This document shows positions 22,035-35,099 of a stretch of 64,000 nucleotides of DNA, in pieces. A model generated the notes under the pieces. The model worked only from the letters and a program-made list of their open reading frames with translations. It was not told where the DNA came from and made no database searches. Made by a program: the position numbers and the translations under genes. Position 1 is the first letter of the stretch. Every line of letters begins with the position of its first letter. Origin of the DNA: Lutjanus erythropterus (lineage: Eukaryota; Chordata; Actinopteri; Lutjaniformes; Lutjanidae); contig CM034613.1 in assembly GCA_020091685.1 (NCBI GenBank), positions 3,386,845 to 3,450,844 on the forward strand. The letters run 5' to 3'.

Positions 22035-22690
22035 AACGTTATTTGTATAGCACCTTTCATACAAGAAATTCAACCCAAAGTGCTTTACAACAAAGAAATT
22101 ACATGCACCAAGTGCCGCATTTAAAAAAGTCATAGACTGCACATAAAAACAGGAATAAAATGCCATAATTAACTGACTTGATAATACTGGTAAAAGTAAG
22201 ATATAAATAAGAATAAAAATAGAATGCAAAGAACATAACATAAGATGTAAAACAAAACTCCTTGAAATGATAATAATAAAATTAAAGTAAAAAAAAAAAG
22301 AGTACATAGAATGCATAAAATTGAGGAAAATACAACATTTTAAAATCCGTGTAGTTTCTTTTAGGATTTAGCTTTCTTTTAAAACTATTTAGCGAGCTGG
22401 CTTCTCAGATATCTACAGGTAAAGTGTTGCAGAGATTTGGGGCGAAACTGACAAAGGCTGCATCTTCGAATTTCTTTCGGCTAAACCTCCAATGAACCAG
22501 CTGCAGACAATCGGTGTTCTTGAAGGAAAGTAGGGAGCAAGGGAGTTAAAAATGTAACTGTAAGGAGGAGGACCTTAAAATAAACTCTAAATAAATGCTA
22601 CTGGAAGCCAGTGCAGAGCAGCTAATTATGGTAGTACTACCCTATATGTGAGTTGTTGTTTTCAAGTCAGGGTGTGGCTATTCCCTGGAC
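22035..22690. repeat. Degraded dispersed element of the TATAGCACCTTTCAT type
   Basis: It begins TTTGTATAGCACCTTTCATAC then AAGTGCTTTACAA, and later has GAACCAGCTGCAGAC and GGAAGCCAGTGCAGAGCAGC. This order matches a very common fish interspersed repeat that I know only by pattern. It is interrupted and eroded. Confidence 0.55.
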
Positions 22691-23099
22691 AGCCATGATT
22701 CTGTTGTTGCCTTGATCCAGGTTGTTTAAGAGTGGGTTAAAGGAGGTAAAGTCTCTTGTTGTTGTCTATAATGTGGAACTGAAGAAACAAAGATGAAGAT
22801 GAAAACGCTGAGTGAAACTGCGGGGGCTGTGGAGAGAAGAATGGGTTTAATGGCCATTTAATCTCAATATGGTGTGGTAGCTGATGCAGTAGATGGGCGC
22901 TCGTATCAGGAAATAACTTCAATCAGTCTCCCTCCGCTCAGACTCCTGCTGCCATGCCCGATGATGACTGAACAAAGTGGAGGCATGACATTTTTACAGG
23001 GCGAACTCATTAAGTGCTGAGAAGCGGCCCAACTGTCAGTTCCATGCACAAGTTTTTACATGTTGAGAAATCCAAGGCTTGACAAATCTGTATATATAC

Positions 23100-23880
23100 T
23101 CAATTGACAGCAGTGCCTATATCAAAGGAGGGAGGGAATCGCTGTCTGTATGTATGTCCTTCGCATATCTCAAGCACCGTTCATCTGCTCGACTTCACAC
23201 TTTTCAGATGTATTGCTGAAGACCCAAGAGTGTGCGATATCAAATTTGGTACAATTAATTGCAGAATTTTGTGGGTGAAGACAAATCTATCCATATAAGC
23301 CATGCACATTTACATCTCAATTTTCCACCATTTTGAAATTTGTCGAAATCTGTTTTTCCAGTAAGCTCTTACAAAGTTTTAGCAATCATAACAAAATTTA
23401 GCACAGAACATTGCTAGACCAACCTGGAAAAAGTTGCTTTTTAAGATATTTGATACTCCATTTGGTTTTTGCTATAGCTGGTTCTAAGAAATGTCATATC
23501 TTCTGAGTGCTTCATACTGTTGCAACCACATCTGGTGGATGTGCGTAGTTATGAAGTCTGAGTGACAAGTTTGGTGCCAACAGGTGGTGCTGTGGACCCA
23601 GTGTGAAGTTGATTAGATGAGCAGTTATCGACAACAATGCAAGCAGCACTTGAGGGCTCCAAGCAATTGGCCCACTCTCAACGGGCACACTTTTCAAAAT
23701 CCCACATACTCTGGACGGGCGTGTCCCCCGACATCACTTCAACAATTTAGCAATCAGCCTATTTCGAATGGGCAGGTCTTCGAATGGGCAGGTCTTCGAA
23801 GGGCGCACGCTCTGAACAAGCACACCCCAAAATGGCACTAGTGTTCACAAAGTCGAATCTTGTGAAGTGATTTCAATTGC
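23100..23880. repeat. Dispersed element with internal 16-bp tandem
   Basis: Contains GTCTGTATGTATGTCCTTCGCATATCTC, a signature of a common fish repeat. It also has two and a half exact copies of CGAATGGGCAGGTCTT at 23765-23805. Class uncertain. Confidence 0.45.
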
Positions 23881-23899
23881 AAACCTGCCAACATAAGCA

Positions 23900-25060
23900 T
23901 TCTGATTAAACTCAATAGCCCAGTGATTCTGTAGAAACACCTCACAGATTGATTCAAGCAAAGTGACCATTTTCCTGAAGAAGGGTCACAGCAAGTCATT
24001 ATCAGTCACAGCGCCATACAGATGTTTAGTGAGCAGTTTTAAAGCCAGATCTGTGCTGAAGTGGGAGTGCTCAGTCTGACACTAAGCAGGCGTCTCCCAT
24101 CTTACTTATGGATGGCCTGGGATTATTTATTGATGAGAGGAGTTATCCATTAGTAATGCCTGGGGACTCTTGGGTGGCACGTGGATCAATGCAGCTTCTC
24201 TGGTTCAGATGATGCAAGGTGTTTTGGCAAGTCAGAGGGTTTTGGCCTCAGCGAGAGGTCACAGCAATGAAGACCATGAGGGTACACGGGCCGTTTTGTC
24301 TGGTTTCACTTTCCAGACTGTTCCCAGGAGAAGTTCTCCTTCCAGTCCAGGGATGATCGTGAACTTGATCGTCTAGTAGGGTGTAGTTTTGAGACTTTGA
24401 ACATCCCTGCTGGCTGAACGGCTGTATCTTAAATGCCTTTTTAAAACCTATCCCATTAAGGTTTTATGAAGCATTCGAAAATAAACAAGAATAAAATAAC
24501 ACTCAAAGGTTGGGAATATACAGTATGGACAACATTACAATTTCAAGTCTTTCTGAAGGGGAATGCCATTATTCTTGTTTTTGGAAAAAAGAGGCATGTT
24601 TCCTACTTCTATTGGTGAATATACAGTACATATATTGTCTGTCCCCTTTGCTCTGCATTTCCATCCTGTCAGTTTCACTTGCTTTGATATTACTCCCACT
24701 CCCATCACCAGCCACATATCCACATCTCACTCTTCCCCTTCTCTCCCTTTCAGGTTTACTTGTCTCCTCCAGTTTGTTTCAGTTTCTGTTCCCTCTGGCT
24801 TGTTTCCATGGCACCTGTGGCCTATATCCTGTCCTCAGATACACACAGACACACTTTCATGAGTGCACGAAAGGAGAGGAAAATGTCACTACTCATCTTC
24901 CTGCCAGTATGATTAATTTAATTAAGTGGTTTGGTGGCTTATATCCACTACTGTGAGGGGGCGAATTTCTACAGTTTGAAGCTGTTTTCTAGCTTGGCAT
25001 TGTTAGACTAATTCATTGACATCTCTTAGTTCATTTTTGATTTACAAGGGGTGCAGACTA
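23900..25060. other. Intronic DNA, no gene seen
   Basis: A CT-rich stretch at 24690-24758 ends CTCCCTTTCAG, a good-looking acceptor, but no donor or recognisable peptide follows. The 148-codon frame at 24510-24956 is low-complexity and unlike any family I know. Confidence 0.4.
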
Positions 25061-25084
25061 AAATGAATATGGACACAGTTGGAC

Positions 25085-25295
25085 AGACCTACAGCCAGTC
25101 AAGCAACCAAGCAATGAAATTTAAGTTGGGCTGTACTTGGTTCAGTTTCAAGCAAGACAAAATGGCGCCCTGATCACAAAACCACTCAAACGACAGCTAA
25201 ACAGGTACTAAAATATACTTTTGAAAACATCTGAAACAAGAAATAGGCAATGTAGTAACAGAAAATTGATATTTGATCTGCACTGCCTGGTTTGA
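25085..25295. repeat. Dispersed repeat, copy 1 of AAGAAATAGGCAATG family
   Basis: Contains ACAGCTAAACAGGTAC, then AAATATACTTTTGAAAAC and AAGAAATAGGCAATGTAGTAACAG. A second copy in the same orientation is at 41385-41545. Confidence 0.55.
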
Positions 25296-25589
25296 CAGTT
25301 TTACCCGAGTTTTGTGAGCCTGGTGTGTTGCGCTTGAAACGTGTGATGTTACTGACATGTGACTTTTCAAATGTGGCCCAGTGAGCCTCCTCTGTCAGTC
25401 ATCATACCAAACCTGCCCCATATTAAATAAACAGTTGTGACTGTCCCAACCAGATCCGATGCTGGTAGAATTCTGTCTGAATGGAGAGTTGTGAGACGTT
25501 TCTGACAGAGCAAATGAAACATATATGCTTGCAGATTTGTCTGGCTCTCTGGCTAGCTGCTTGGTAGGTAGGCCTTGGAATTGTTGAGA

Positions 25590-25860
25590 AAATTACAATA
25601 CCAGTACCAAAACCAGTACCCTTAAAGTGATACCGATACCAATTGAGTAATTGGTTCGATACCTTATTTCAAAGGTTGTTCTTTATGACAATTGTGTTGA
25701 CTGATGTTAAGCAAAGCCATACAAATAGTCTAGATCCAGGTACAAAAACAATTGAATGCAGGTATCACTTGACTGAGGAAGTTTCGATACCACCTGGTAC
25801 TGATTTATTTCAATCGATACCTTCAAGGTATTGAAGATATTGAACTACCCAATATCCTAG
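25590..25860. repeat. GATACC-rich DNA element fragment
   Basis: Repeated ATACCAGTACC, GATACCGATACC and CGATACC words at both ends suggest a small inverted-repeat element, but the exact ends are not clear. Confidence 0.4.
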
Positions 25861-27421
25861 TGTCCAATCATAGTTATGATTTAAGTGTTACAACTAAAAA
25901 CACCAAATCAGACTGAAGGACAGTGCCACTGTCCATGGTAATGGTGGACAGTTATCAACCTCAGAGTCCTCTACCATTGTAACATCGTGATTTAAAAGCC
26001 TTCTGTATTTGAGCTACTGTGTCCCCAACACAAGCCTTTTTATTGGACCTATTTTCTTTTTAAAACAACTAAGTTACGGACAAGTGTTGCATAGATGGAG
26101 CCCCTTCTAGACCCAGCAATGATATCATCCTACATTGCAATGTTATTCATCGTCATATGCCAATTCAGTAGACCCTGCCCAACGTTAATTGGACTAAATC
26201 CATAAGTGTCAGTTGATGTTGACAATCTGGAGATAAAATGATGAAGTGTGTAGTGTTGAAAGATTGTAATAATTTACCTTCTAAACATCTTGCTGTGTGT
26301 CATTCTCATTTTTTATACATTAAGTGTTTTTATGCCTGGACTCAGGACAGCTGAATTCATGTAACATGTGGGGAAAAAAAGGAAAACTTTCTTTACAATT
26401 TCTCTGTGAAAGTTAGATAGGCCAACTTTTGACTGATGTTTCTTGTTTGGTAGAGAAAATGAAAGCGTATTCATGCTGGATTTTTGGGGGCTTCCAGTGA
26501 CGCAACTGAAGCACAGTCTACCTGTCCTACATATTTGTCTTTATGTGAGTTGTTCGATGTGTGCTCTATAGGGCATCAAGGTGTGTTTCCAGACAGAAGG
26601 ATAAGACATGCACAAATGTTGTTTAGAGAGTTTTGCATGGTATACGTTGGATCAACCAAGCAATCTTTTGGAGTCAGGATGTATGTACATTGGCTTCTCT
26701 GCCAGCCTCAGCGACCTAGTGTACTGATCTGTGGGCAGTCTAGTCCATTTACATTTTAGTAATCTTATGGTTTAGTCCAAGCTTCACAATACTAAAAAAA
26801 ATCAATTGCTGACATTTCTGAATAGAGTTGTTAATAACCAAATTGTAAAATCGTCCAAAACTTCACATTTTCTGCCAAAACAAATCGCAAAGTTACAGTA
26901 TTTATACTGTCATTGGACACTGAAACACTCCATTACAGGCCGTGTAGAGGATAATCAGAGTTACTGACTGGCTGAAATCTGATATTTAATGAAACATTCC
27001 ACCTTAGCTGCAGCGGTGGGAGCGACACATTCAGCAGGCCCAGCAATCAGCCGCAGAAAACAAACGTCTTCTGGAATGTGATATTGCTCCCCTGTGCTTT
27101 GTTCTCCTCCATTGGCCTTAAACAGGAGTGAAATGTAACCCGGTGAGGTTGGAGACAACGATGAGCTGTGATCACTGTGCATTCAAGCACATAAACCGAC
27201 ACTGTAACACTAAACTCGGGTTTGTTTTCTTTGCCTTTCTTGTGTCACAGAATAAAGATTAGGCCAACTATAGGCTCCTTTTGAGTTGAGGGATGATGTA
27301 GCAGTATGTGGGTGTAATTTCAACTTGATGGGAAAGTGTATAAGTCCCAGCATTATATTCAGCTATCAATATCTACCGGTCATACCACACCAAGAAAGAT
27401 TGTATCTGCAAAACCTCTGAA

Positions 27422-28245
27422 CAGAGATAGGACCAAGGCATTGTTTTGCAAGTCAAAAGTAAGTCAGGTCAGTTTTATTGGAATAAATGTGGGAAGGAAA
27501 AACTTCCTTTTATCAAACAGAAATCTCAAGCGGATCCAGACTCTGTTCTTAAGTCTTGAGTCTTTGCACCCACGTCTAAGGTTGCAAGTCAAGACTGACA
27601 AGTCACTCAAAAGTTTTGAGTCCTAGACAAATCATAATTGTCTCTTCACTAAATGTAATGCCATTTGAACAAGAGAGCCTTTACTAACCATTCTTTGTGC
27701 GACTTCAGATATCGAAGGAAGCTGGAAGTTGTTGCATCTCCGTCTGTAATTTTCAACCCACTTCTTTTGCATACTGCAATTCATTTGTGGCTGACTGCCA
27801 CAAAAAAAAAATTACCCTCATGAAATTATCTTTGCTATAACTTTTGGCAACTAGAGCTGAGTAATGTAACGTGAGTTCTTCATGGTTCTCTCCTGCAACT
27901 TGATTGGATGCTGTCAGCCTGGTTCAGACAAAGTGAATCTAGGGAATTAATGTTGATTTGCTGAGAATGAATAAGGATAGTTGATTCATGAAATGAAGGT
28001 GAGTCATGGATTCACACTTTTTAATCTTTGGGTTTGGTGTACGGTATCAAGTATTCACAAATTAAGAGGCTGAGGTCTAAAGTTAAGTCAAGAGTCATTG
28101 GTGTTAAAGTCCAAGTTGAGTTGGAAGTCCTTTTTTTGATTTTGTCAAGTGAAATTAAATGCTGTGTTCCTCGGAACTCAAAAATTTTGGACCTCCTGGT
28201 AGAAAAACTGCACTGGAATGCCATTCAGAGTTATTACTTGTGAAC
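27422..28245 (+). mobile_element. CAAGTC-family hAT-like element with nested fragment
   Basis: It begins CAGAGATAGGACCAAGG. At 27469-27537 it is interrupted by GTCAGTTTTATTGG...GAAGGAAAAACTTCC...CTCAAGCGGATCC, a block typical of another fish repeat. The CAAGTC-type sequence then resumes and continues with TTTGAACAAGAGAGCCTTTACTAACC, which parallels 33970-34010. The right terminal repeat is missing. Confidence 0.6.
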
Positions 28246-28249
28246 TTAG

Positions 28250-31200
28250 GGGACAACCATGTCCCTCGACTTCATTAAGAAGCAGATGTCTGAACTCACA
28301 AGAATGGTTGCACCAATGGAAGCCCAAAATAAAAGATACTATAATAAATTAAAACCTGTGAAAATACAGTATGTCTCTTTCACCTCATGCATTGTACACT
28401 TGCCAGAGAAACTTGAGTCCAGACCTCCGAGTTTATGAGCCTGTGCCTCTGAGTGCATTAATTTGAGCATTTTTTGCTAATGAAATCAACTTTTTTTCTC
28501 AGATTGTTTCTTTTTCAATAAATACATAACCTTGCTACAAGATGATAAGAATGGGAATGGATGGAATGTCTGTGAATACTGGCTATAATTCAGCTTCCTC
28601 TGGCTCGTGCGAATTGTGTGGGAGTCAAATTGATTTTCTGACTGTCCACATTGTTTATGGACAGAGTTGATTCTGAATGTGATATTTTAATGCAGAGAGG
28701 AAGATGATTTACTTTCCTCCCCAGCCTCTGGCATGGAGCTATTGACCCAAGGCTAATCTCTATTATTGGTGTGTGTGTTTTCCTGTTATTTCAACTATTT
28801 GTCAGCCTCAGTAGCAATTCTATGCAGAACTGAAAAGCAAAAAGGTGCTACAAAATTAATCTCATAAAAACTATATTTTCTTTTCTATTTTTGACCTCAT
28901 GTTTTGTTCACCTGGCCTCATCACCTGAGGCCCCACGCTGAGCCCCCGTGGGTGACACTGTGGGAGGTATACAGAGATATCCAGAGTAATTAGAATGGAA
29001 AGGTTACCAGGTTACTACAGAGCGTGTGTGCATGTCGAGCTGAGTCTCAGCCCAAAGGAAAGATTTCAAAGAGCACGGCGCCAGAAGTGGCCTTGATCCA
29101 GCTTGATTAAAAAACATATTGTGTAACCTTTGCCTTTCAAAGTGGAGACAGGTGTGTGTGTGTGTGTGTGTGTGTTTGGTGTTTATTAATCTCCCAGGCC
29201 CGCCTACATGTCATCCAAATATATACCTCGTACTGTAGAATACAGCAGATCTTATTAGATTTACAGTATTAACTGGTCTCCGGCCAATGAAATGTCAAGG
29301 CCATGACTCCATGTGAGACCTTGCTGAGTCGAATCTCTCCAACTGTCTTTCAGAATGCTCTTATCTAACAAATTCATTCCACGGTTCTTGTTGATAAGAA
29401 ACACAAAACACAACATTAGGGGTTATAAGAATCAAAATAGTCAATAAGATTATTTGAAAGCATTAAAGGGAAGAAAATAAAGTTGCAAAATACATTCTGT
29501 TTTTCTCCTTATCACCCATGCTCTCCCTCGCTCTAAACCGTCCCTTTAATCTCTTATTTACTACAGGACGGAATTACTGGATGAGCTCCAACACTCCTTT
29601 AAAAGATTGAATTCCCTGTGTGGATTTGGTAGGTGCAGTTTGCTGAACTGGGCACAGGTTTTTGGTGTGTGGCGTTTAGGGTTGTGTCCTCCATCGATAT
29701 AGGTTAGAAGTCTATTGTAGAGTATGCAATAAAGGTGGATAAGAGTTATTACAAAGTGTAATTGGTCGGGCTTTTCCCCCATCCTCTACCCAATCCATGA
29801 ATTCGAAGAAGCCAGATCCATTGTTGCTTGTGCAATGTAAACTTGCCCTGCACTAAAGAAACTCTGTCTTCAAAACAAAGTTGTAATTCCTGAATACATA
29901 CTGAGGAAACAGTTGAACATCATCTGCAAACTGTTAAATGTCAGTGTAGTTCATGTATTTTGTCTTCATCTGCCCAAAATTTAAATATGATTACTGTTTT
30001 TATTGTTACATTTAGGCTACTCAAAGTACTTTGTTAAGGTTAGGGAAAGACTGGGTTTAAAAATGGAAAAAGTCTATGCTGACTTGAAGTGAGATGAATT
30101 ACGAAAACCTTTTTGATATCTGAAACCACCATCTTTCCCTTAACTAAGTCTATCAGTAGGTTACACCTGCAGGTAGGTTATAAGATGCAAACCCCATTCT
30201 CCAGTGTCAAAGTTCTGGGTTTTGTACACTCAGTCATCCACCCGATGTAAGGACGCAAGATTTCCTGGATTGGCAAAAACATTGAACATAGCCAGCAACA
30301 ATTATGTGTGCATTTTTTTCAGAGATAAAGTTGACAGTGGAAAGAATAACCAAGATGGCTTCAGTGAGTTTTATTTTGTTTATGTCAGTTTTAAATGCAG
30401 TGGGTTGTTTGGTAAGGAAAATATGTGTCAGAATATTTTCTTTCTTTACATTTTGTGAGTTAATTTTGTTCATTCATTGAACATAGTGAACGTAATGTAG
30501 CAAACTTGCACCTTGCATACATTTCTCTGCTGACATGTGGGGTTACACACACCTGTGCAAAAGTATTGGAAATAGCCAGTTTTTGGGTTGATTGTGGCTG
30601 GTTGGAAAATTTTAACATATATTTTAACCAAACTCTAGTGTAGATGTACTATTGTTAACATCATCATCAACTGAACCACTTACTCATTTCGAGAGAAAAA
30701 ACAGCCACCAGTTATGAAAGAAATGCTTTCAAAGACATGATGCTGCATTCCATTGGCATTAAATTGCACAGAAAGTGCTTTACATTTGCATTCTGTTGTG
30801 TTGGCATTAACTTAAATTTGCATTACATTGCGTTGACTTTATGTTTTATTGGCATTTTGCTGACTGCAGTGTATTGTGATAGCTAGATAAATTTGTCTAA
30901 GCTCAAATAATGCCAGTGTTCAGTATCAGATGACTGCTTTTTGGATTTTCTTTATATAGAGCCTGACAAAAAAAACTTTGAATAAAACATTGATGGCAAC
31001 AAAGATGTCTGCGGTCAGTAGATAGGTCAGTGCACTGTATATAGCAGCTTTTACAAGGTGTTTGATGGCCATGTAGAATAACTGAACAAATTAAATCCAG
31101 CTGACAGCAAAAGCAATTACAGCAGGAAATAGAAAAAAGCAAGAGATTAAAAAAACAGATTTAAACCATAAATATAGGGGTGCTTGACTTGACTGGCAGT

Positions 31201-31640
31201 ATTGGAAGTGATTTTGGTGTGATTTACTGTAGCTGCTGGAACAATAGAAAGCAGGGGGTAGAGGTATGGATAGATGGGGACTGGAGACTGGGGGGAAGGC
31301 TTTCAATTCAGCCAAGTGTGAAGGAACAGGCAGACGAAAGAAAAGGAGGAGGGGACAGATAGACTTGATGTTGGTAGCTGATACACTGCAGCAGCCTGTC
31401 ATTTCCCTGAGGAGTTTGTGTGTGCTCATACATGTGTCTAGATGATAGATGAGGAAAAAATAGCAACAAGCTGAACGTCGAAGAGCATCTATCTTGGGGT
31501 AGACCTAGAAAGAGCCTTTTACAGTAAATGGCATAACACAATTTGCGGCAGTTTGGTAACACATTCGTTAGATAAATGACCTGGTTTTATTTCGCAACAG
31601 ATGAAACGTGTCTTTGAATATTCCATAATCCAACCTATCA
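28250..31640. other. Intronic DNA, no gene seen
   Basis: Apart from a TG tract at 29152 and a weak TTGGCATTAA-rich patch at 30755-30860 that echoes the 27-bp minisatellite, I see no feature. Confidence 0.4.
29152..29175. repeat. (GT)n microsatellite
   Basis: Twelve pure units. Confidence 0.9.
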
Positions 31641-31784
31641 GAAATGCTCTTTGGACTGCAGTGCTATAAAGCTCGATTTGTGCTTGACCACCAGACACTT
31701 TTGACAGTTGCTCCCTGACAAGATATGTTGCAACTTGTCCTAGCTTTATGTTGTAACTCTCTTGATCTGAGGCTGTCTCTGAAA

Positions 31785-32620
31785 GCCTTGAGACTGGACT
31801 ACTTAAAAATAGCTCTGAGATTTGACTTGGACTAAAATTACTTGAGACTTGACACGAGACTCGTAATGAAATCTGATTTGAAACTTTCTTTGAAATACCT
31901 GAGACTTGACTTGAGACTTGGTCTGACAGAGTTGACTTGAGATGACTTGAAATAACTTGAAACTTGACTTGGGACATGTTTTGAAAGACTTGACTCAAGA
32001 CTTGTTCTGACAGGCATGTGAATTGATTGTAGCGGTCTCAAGTAATTTGAGACTTGACTTTAGACTTGACCAATAGACCTGACCTGAAATCATCTCAGAT
32101 GATTTCGGACTTGACTTGAGCAAGATTTGAGACTTGACCTGAGAAGGACTCTCAATATGGAGCTACTTAAGACATGACATGACTTTGATAGACACTTGTC
32201 TGTATTGACTTGAGACTTTCTCTGATTGATGTAAGACTTGACTTGGACTTGTAAAAGTCCTCTGGAAGACTTCAGGCTTGAGTTGGACTTGCACTATCAG
32301 ATGTGAGAATTAACAATTGGGATTAGCAATTGAGACTTTACTTGAGATTTGCTCAGAAACACTTTCTGTCTTGAGACTTGATTTAAGAAGTCCTCTAAAA
32401 GACTTCACTTTGACTTAACTTAGGCTTGTATGGAATTACTTGAGTATTGACTTCGGATTTGCTCTGAAAGACTTGAAATTTGACTTTGACAGACACTTAT
32501 TAAATACACTACTGTGTATACTTATACTAAGACTTATGCTGTACTTATACTGAAGACTTGTGACTTGACTGTAGGCCTGCTCTGACAGACTTGAGACTTG
32601 ACTTGGGCTTGCTCTCAGGG
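31785..32620. repeat. Expanded GACTTGA array (degenerate satellite)
   Basis: More than 800 bases of irregular repeats of GACTTGAGACTTGACTTG, with interspersed GCTCTGA(A/C)AGACTTGAG. The GACTTG/CAAGTC word is also the hallmark of the hAT-like family found at five other sites, so the array may have grown from such an element. The minus-strand frame at 31519-31998 (SQVSSQVS-rich) is a translation of this array. Confidence 0.8.
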
Positions 32621-32624
32621 CTTT

Positions 32625-33810
32625 CAGTTCCTCTCTTGTTTAAGCAAAGATGGATCACTGACCAGATGAATGGGGCCAGTGCCCTCTGACCATGCGGGCC
32701 CCATGAGGACAAGGTTCCTGCTGATCTGGACCCCTCGGGCAAATGAAAAATGTTTTGTAAATGCAAGTGCAACCACATTTGGGTAATTCCTGTCTATTGG
32801 AGTATGGCTAAGTGCTTTTCGTTGTGCAGTATTTTTCAGTTCTTGAGTAACTGTTTGATGTATGGCTGTCATCTCTAAAAAAGATGCCATATGAATGGCA
32901 GCATATGTTGCTCCCAAACCTGTATGTTCCTTTCAGCATTAATGGAACCTTCACAGATGTGACAGTTACCCATAATGCCATTTGCACTACCATACCCCCA
33001 TACCACCACAAATGCAGGTTTTTGAATTTTGCGCTGGCAACAATCTCGATGGTCCTATACCTCTTTAACCCAGTGGACACAACGTACAGTAGACTTATAT
33101 AGCTTCACAACTTTTTTGCAGTCATGGTTCTATTTAGTTTGGCTGCAGCTGGACATAACTACTCTATGGACTTGTCACAGACCAGATGTCCCTTTTCAAA
33201 AATTTCAGTTCCGGCTGAAGGAGTTTGTATTGCCTATAATGTCATTTCTACAGTCATTTTACATTCCTGACACCTCACCAGTGTGGTTAAAGATAGCAGT
33301 GTTACAGAAACAAAAGAGAGTCTCTCAGTTTACTTTGACACATAGATGATCTTGATAGCGACTGCCAGTGCTGCTGTTCAGCAGTTTTGTGGAGTGTCAA
33401 GTAACACATCTGACACATAATCCTCAGCACTGTGGAGAGAACCCTTCAGTCATTTCACCTCCTGCTCAGTGAACACACCAGATCACCTACAGCAGACAAG
33501 GAAGCAAAGTGAAGAAAACTTTCAGTACTTCCTTAACCCAGTGGGCTTAAAAGGGTTGACATTAATACGGCCTGTCAGATTCAATGTAGCCAATCAGAAT
33601 AATATCCCAGAATGCCTCAGTCTATACATATGGCAGGCTGCTAACCTACCATCTGTCCTCTCTGTACAGAGGGGAAGACTTAAATGACTTAACTGAGGTT
33701 TGGGGTGAAGTGAGGTTTGAGTTGCTGCAGATGACTGCACCATCCTAAACATCTGTTGGTTTCTATTCATTTCTTTATGTTTGGAAAGTCTATTAACAGA
33801 CTCTTGAAAC
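32625..33810. other. Intronic DNA, no gene seen
   Basis: Several overlapping frames of 70-106 codons on both strands, none with a recognisable domain or splice-site support. Confidence 0.35.
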
Positions 33811-33814
33811 TTGC

Positions 33815-34530
33815 TTGAGTGCAGTTAGCAACCAAGTCCAACCAAGTCATTGAAGTTTGAAGTCTTTGCTCTCAAGTACCAAGTCAAGACAGGCAAGTCC
33901 CAAGTCCTAAACTTTGAGTTTTGAGTCCTGAATGAGTCATAATGTGTTCTTCACCAAATGTAATACCATTTTAACAACAGAGCCTCAACTTACCGTTCTT
34001 TGTGAGACTTCAAATGTCAAAGTTGGAAGTTGTTGTGTTGTTGTTTTCTGTAATTTTTGACCTGTACATTTTGCATATCACATAGTTTTTGTACATGAAA
34101 GAAATTATGTTGAGTATTAAGTCATGTTTTTCATAGCTGGCTCTCAGTTAAGCAACATTAGTTCTTCATGCCTCGCTCTTACAATTTGACTGGATGCTAT
34201 CAGGTTGGTTCAAACAAAGGGAATCTTGGGAATTAAGTGCTGACTTGCTGAGAATTAAGTATTAATGTTAGTTGATTCAGGAAATGAAGAGATATAAGTT
34301 CAACCTTCTCACTTTAAATAACAGACTTTAAAATCTCTGGGCTCGAGGGAAGGTATCAAGTATTTTCAAGACAAAAGGTTCAAGTCCAAATGAAGTCACA
34401 AATCCTTGGTGTAAAAGTCCACATCAATTTGCAAGTCTGTTTTGATTTTGTCAAGTTTAAGTCTAAAGTCATCAAATTTGGACTTAAGTATGACACATGG
34501 ACCTTGAATCTGCACTTCTAGGAACTAGTC
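33815..34530 (+). mobile_element. CAAGTC-family hAT-like element, third copy
   Basis: Shares with 27540-28150 the order CAAGTC-rich start, CACCAAATGTAATACCATTTTAACAA, AATTTGACTGGATGCTATCAGG, GTTGATTCAGGAAATGAAG and GGTATCAAGTATTTTCAAG. It is a nearly full-length but internally diverged copy without clear terminal repeats. Confidence 0.65.
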
Positions 34531-34834
34531 ACAGCAAACAATAAGACTGCATTAATCTTTGCCAAAGTCAGTTTATCGTTGAGCTTAAATCAGTAGATTT
34601 CTGCCACTCAGATCTCCTGGCCTTCATCAGAAGATGGAGTTTGTCATGGAGGTGTTTCAGTCGTTATCACCAAAGTATGGAGGGTGACAGTAGGTTGATG
34701 ACAGATGAAAGCTCCAGAGATATTTTTTGTCAAACTACATTATTGTTGCTCAGTTTTTTTTGCACAGTTTACTTGCTGGTTGATTTGAAAAGCCTGCACT
34801 GTAGTTTGAATGAATGGAAACCAACCAATCCACT

Positions 34835-35092
34835 AGTTTCAGCTTCTCAAATGGGAATATTTTTTGGTTTCTTTAGTCCTCTTATGAGAGTAAACTTAAT
34901 ATCTTTGTGTTTTGGACATAACAAGACGTTCAAGGATGTCTGCTTGGACTTTGAAAAAAAGCGATTAGCATTTTTCACCATTTTCTGTAATTTTATGGTC
35001 CAAACCACTTATTGACTAATAATTGATTGAAGAAAATAATCAACAGATAAATCGCTGATTAAAATAATCATTAATTGCAGCCCTAAAGTATT
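34835..35092 (+). mobile_element. hAT-like element, 3' part with GCAGCCC end
   Basis: Contains CTTCTCAAATGGGAATATTTTTTGG, TTTGTGTTTTGGACATAAC, TTTTTCACCATTTTCTG and ends ATCATTAATTGCAGCCCTAA, the expected terminal sequence. The left end is not identified. Confidence 0.6.
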
Positions 35093-35099
35093 TATAATT

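Noticed and set aside
24510-24956. 148-codon plus-strand frame, hydrophobic, after which a CTCCCTTTCAG acceptor-like site is found
   Set aside because: Composition is driven by a CT-rich tract; no donor, no homologous domain and no second exon.
31519-31998. 159-codon minus-strand frame rich in SQVS
   Set aside because: It translates the GACTTGA satellite; there is no domain and the frame follows the repeat.
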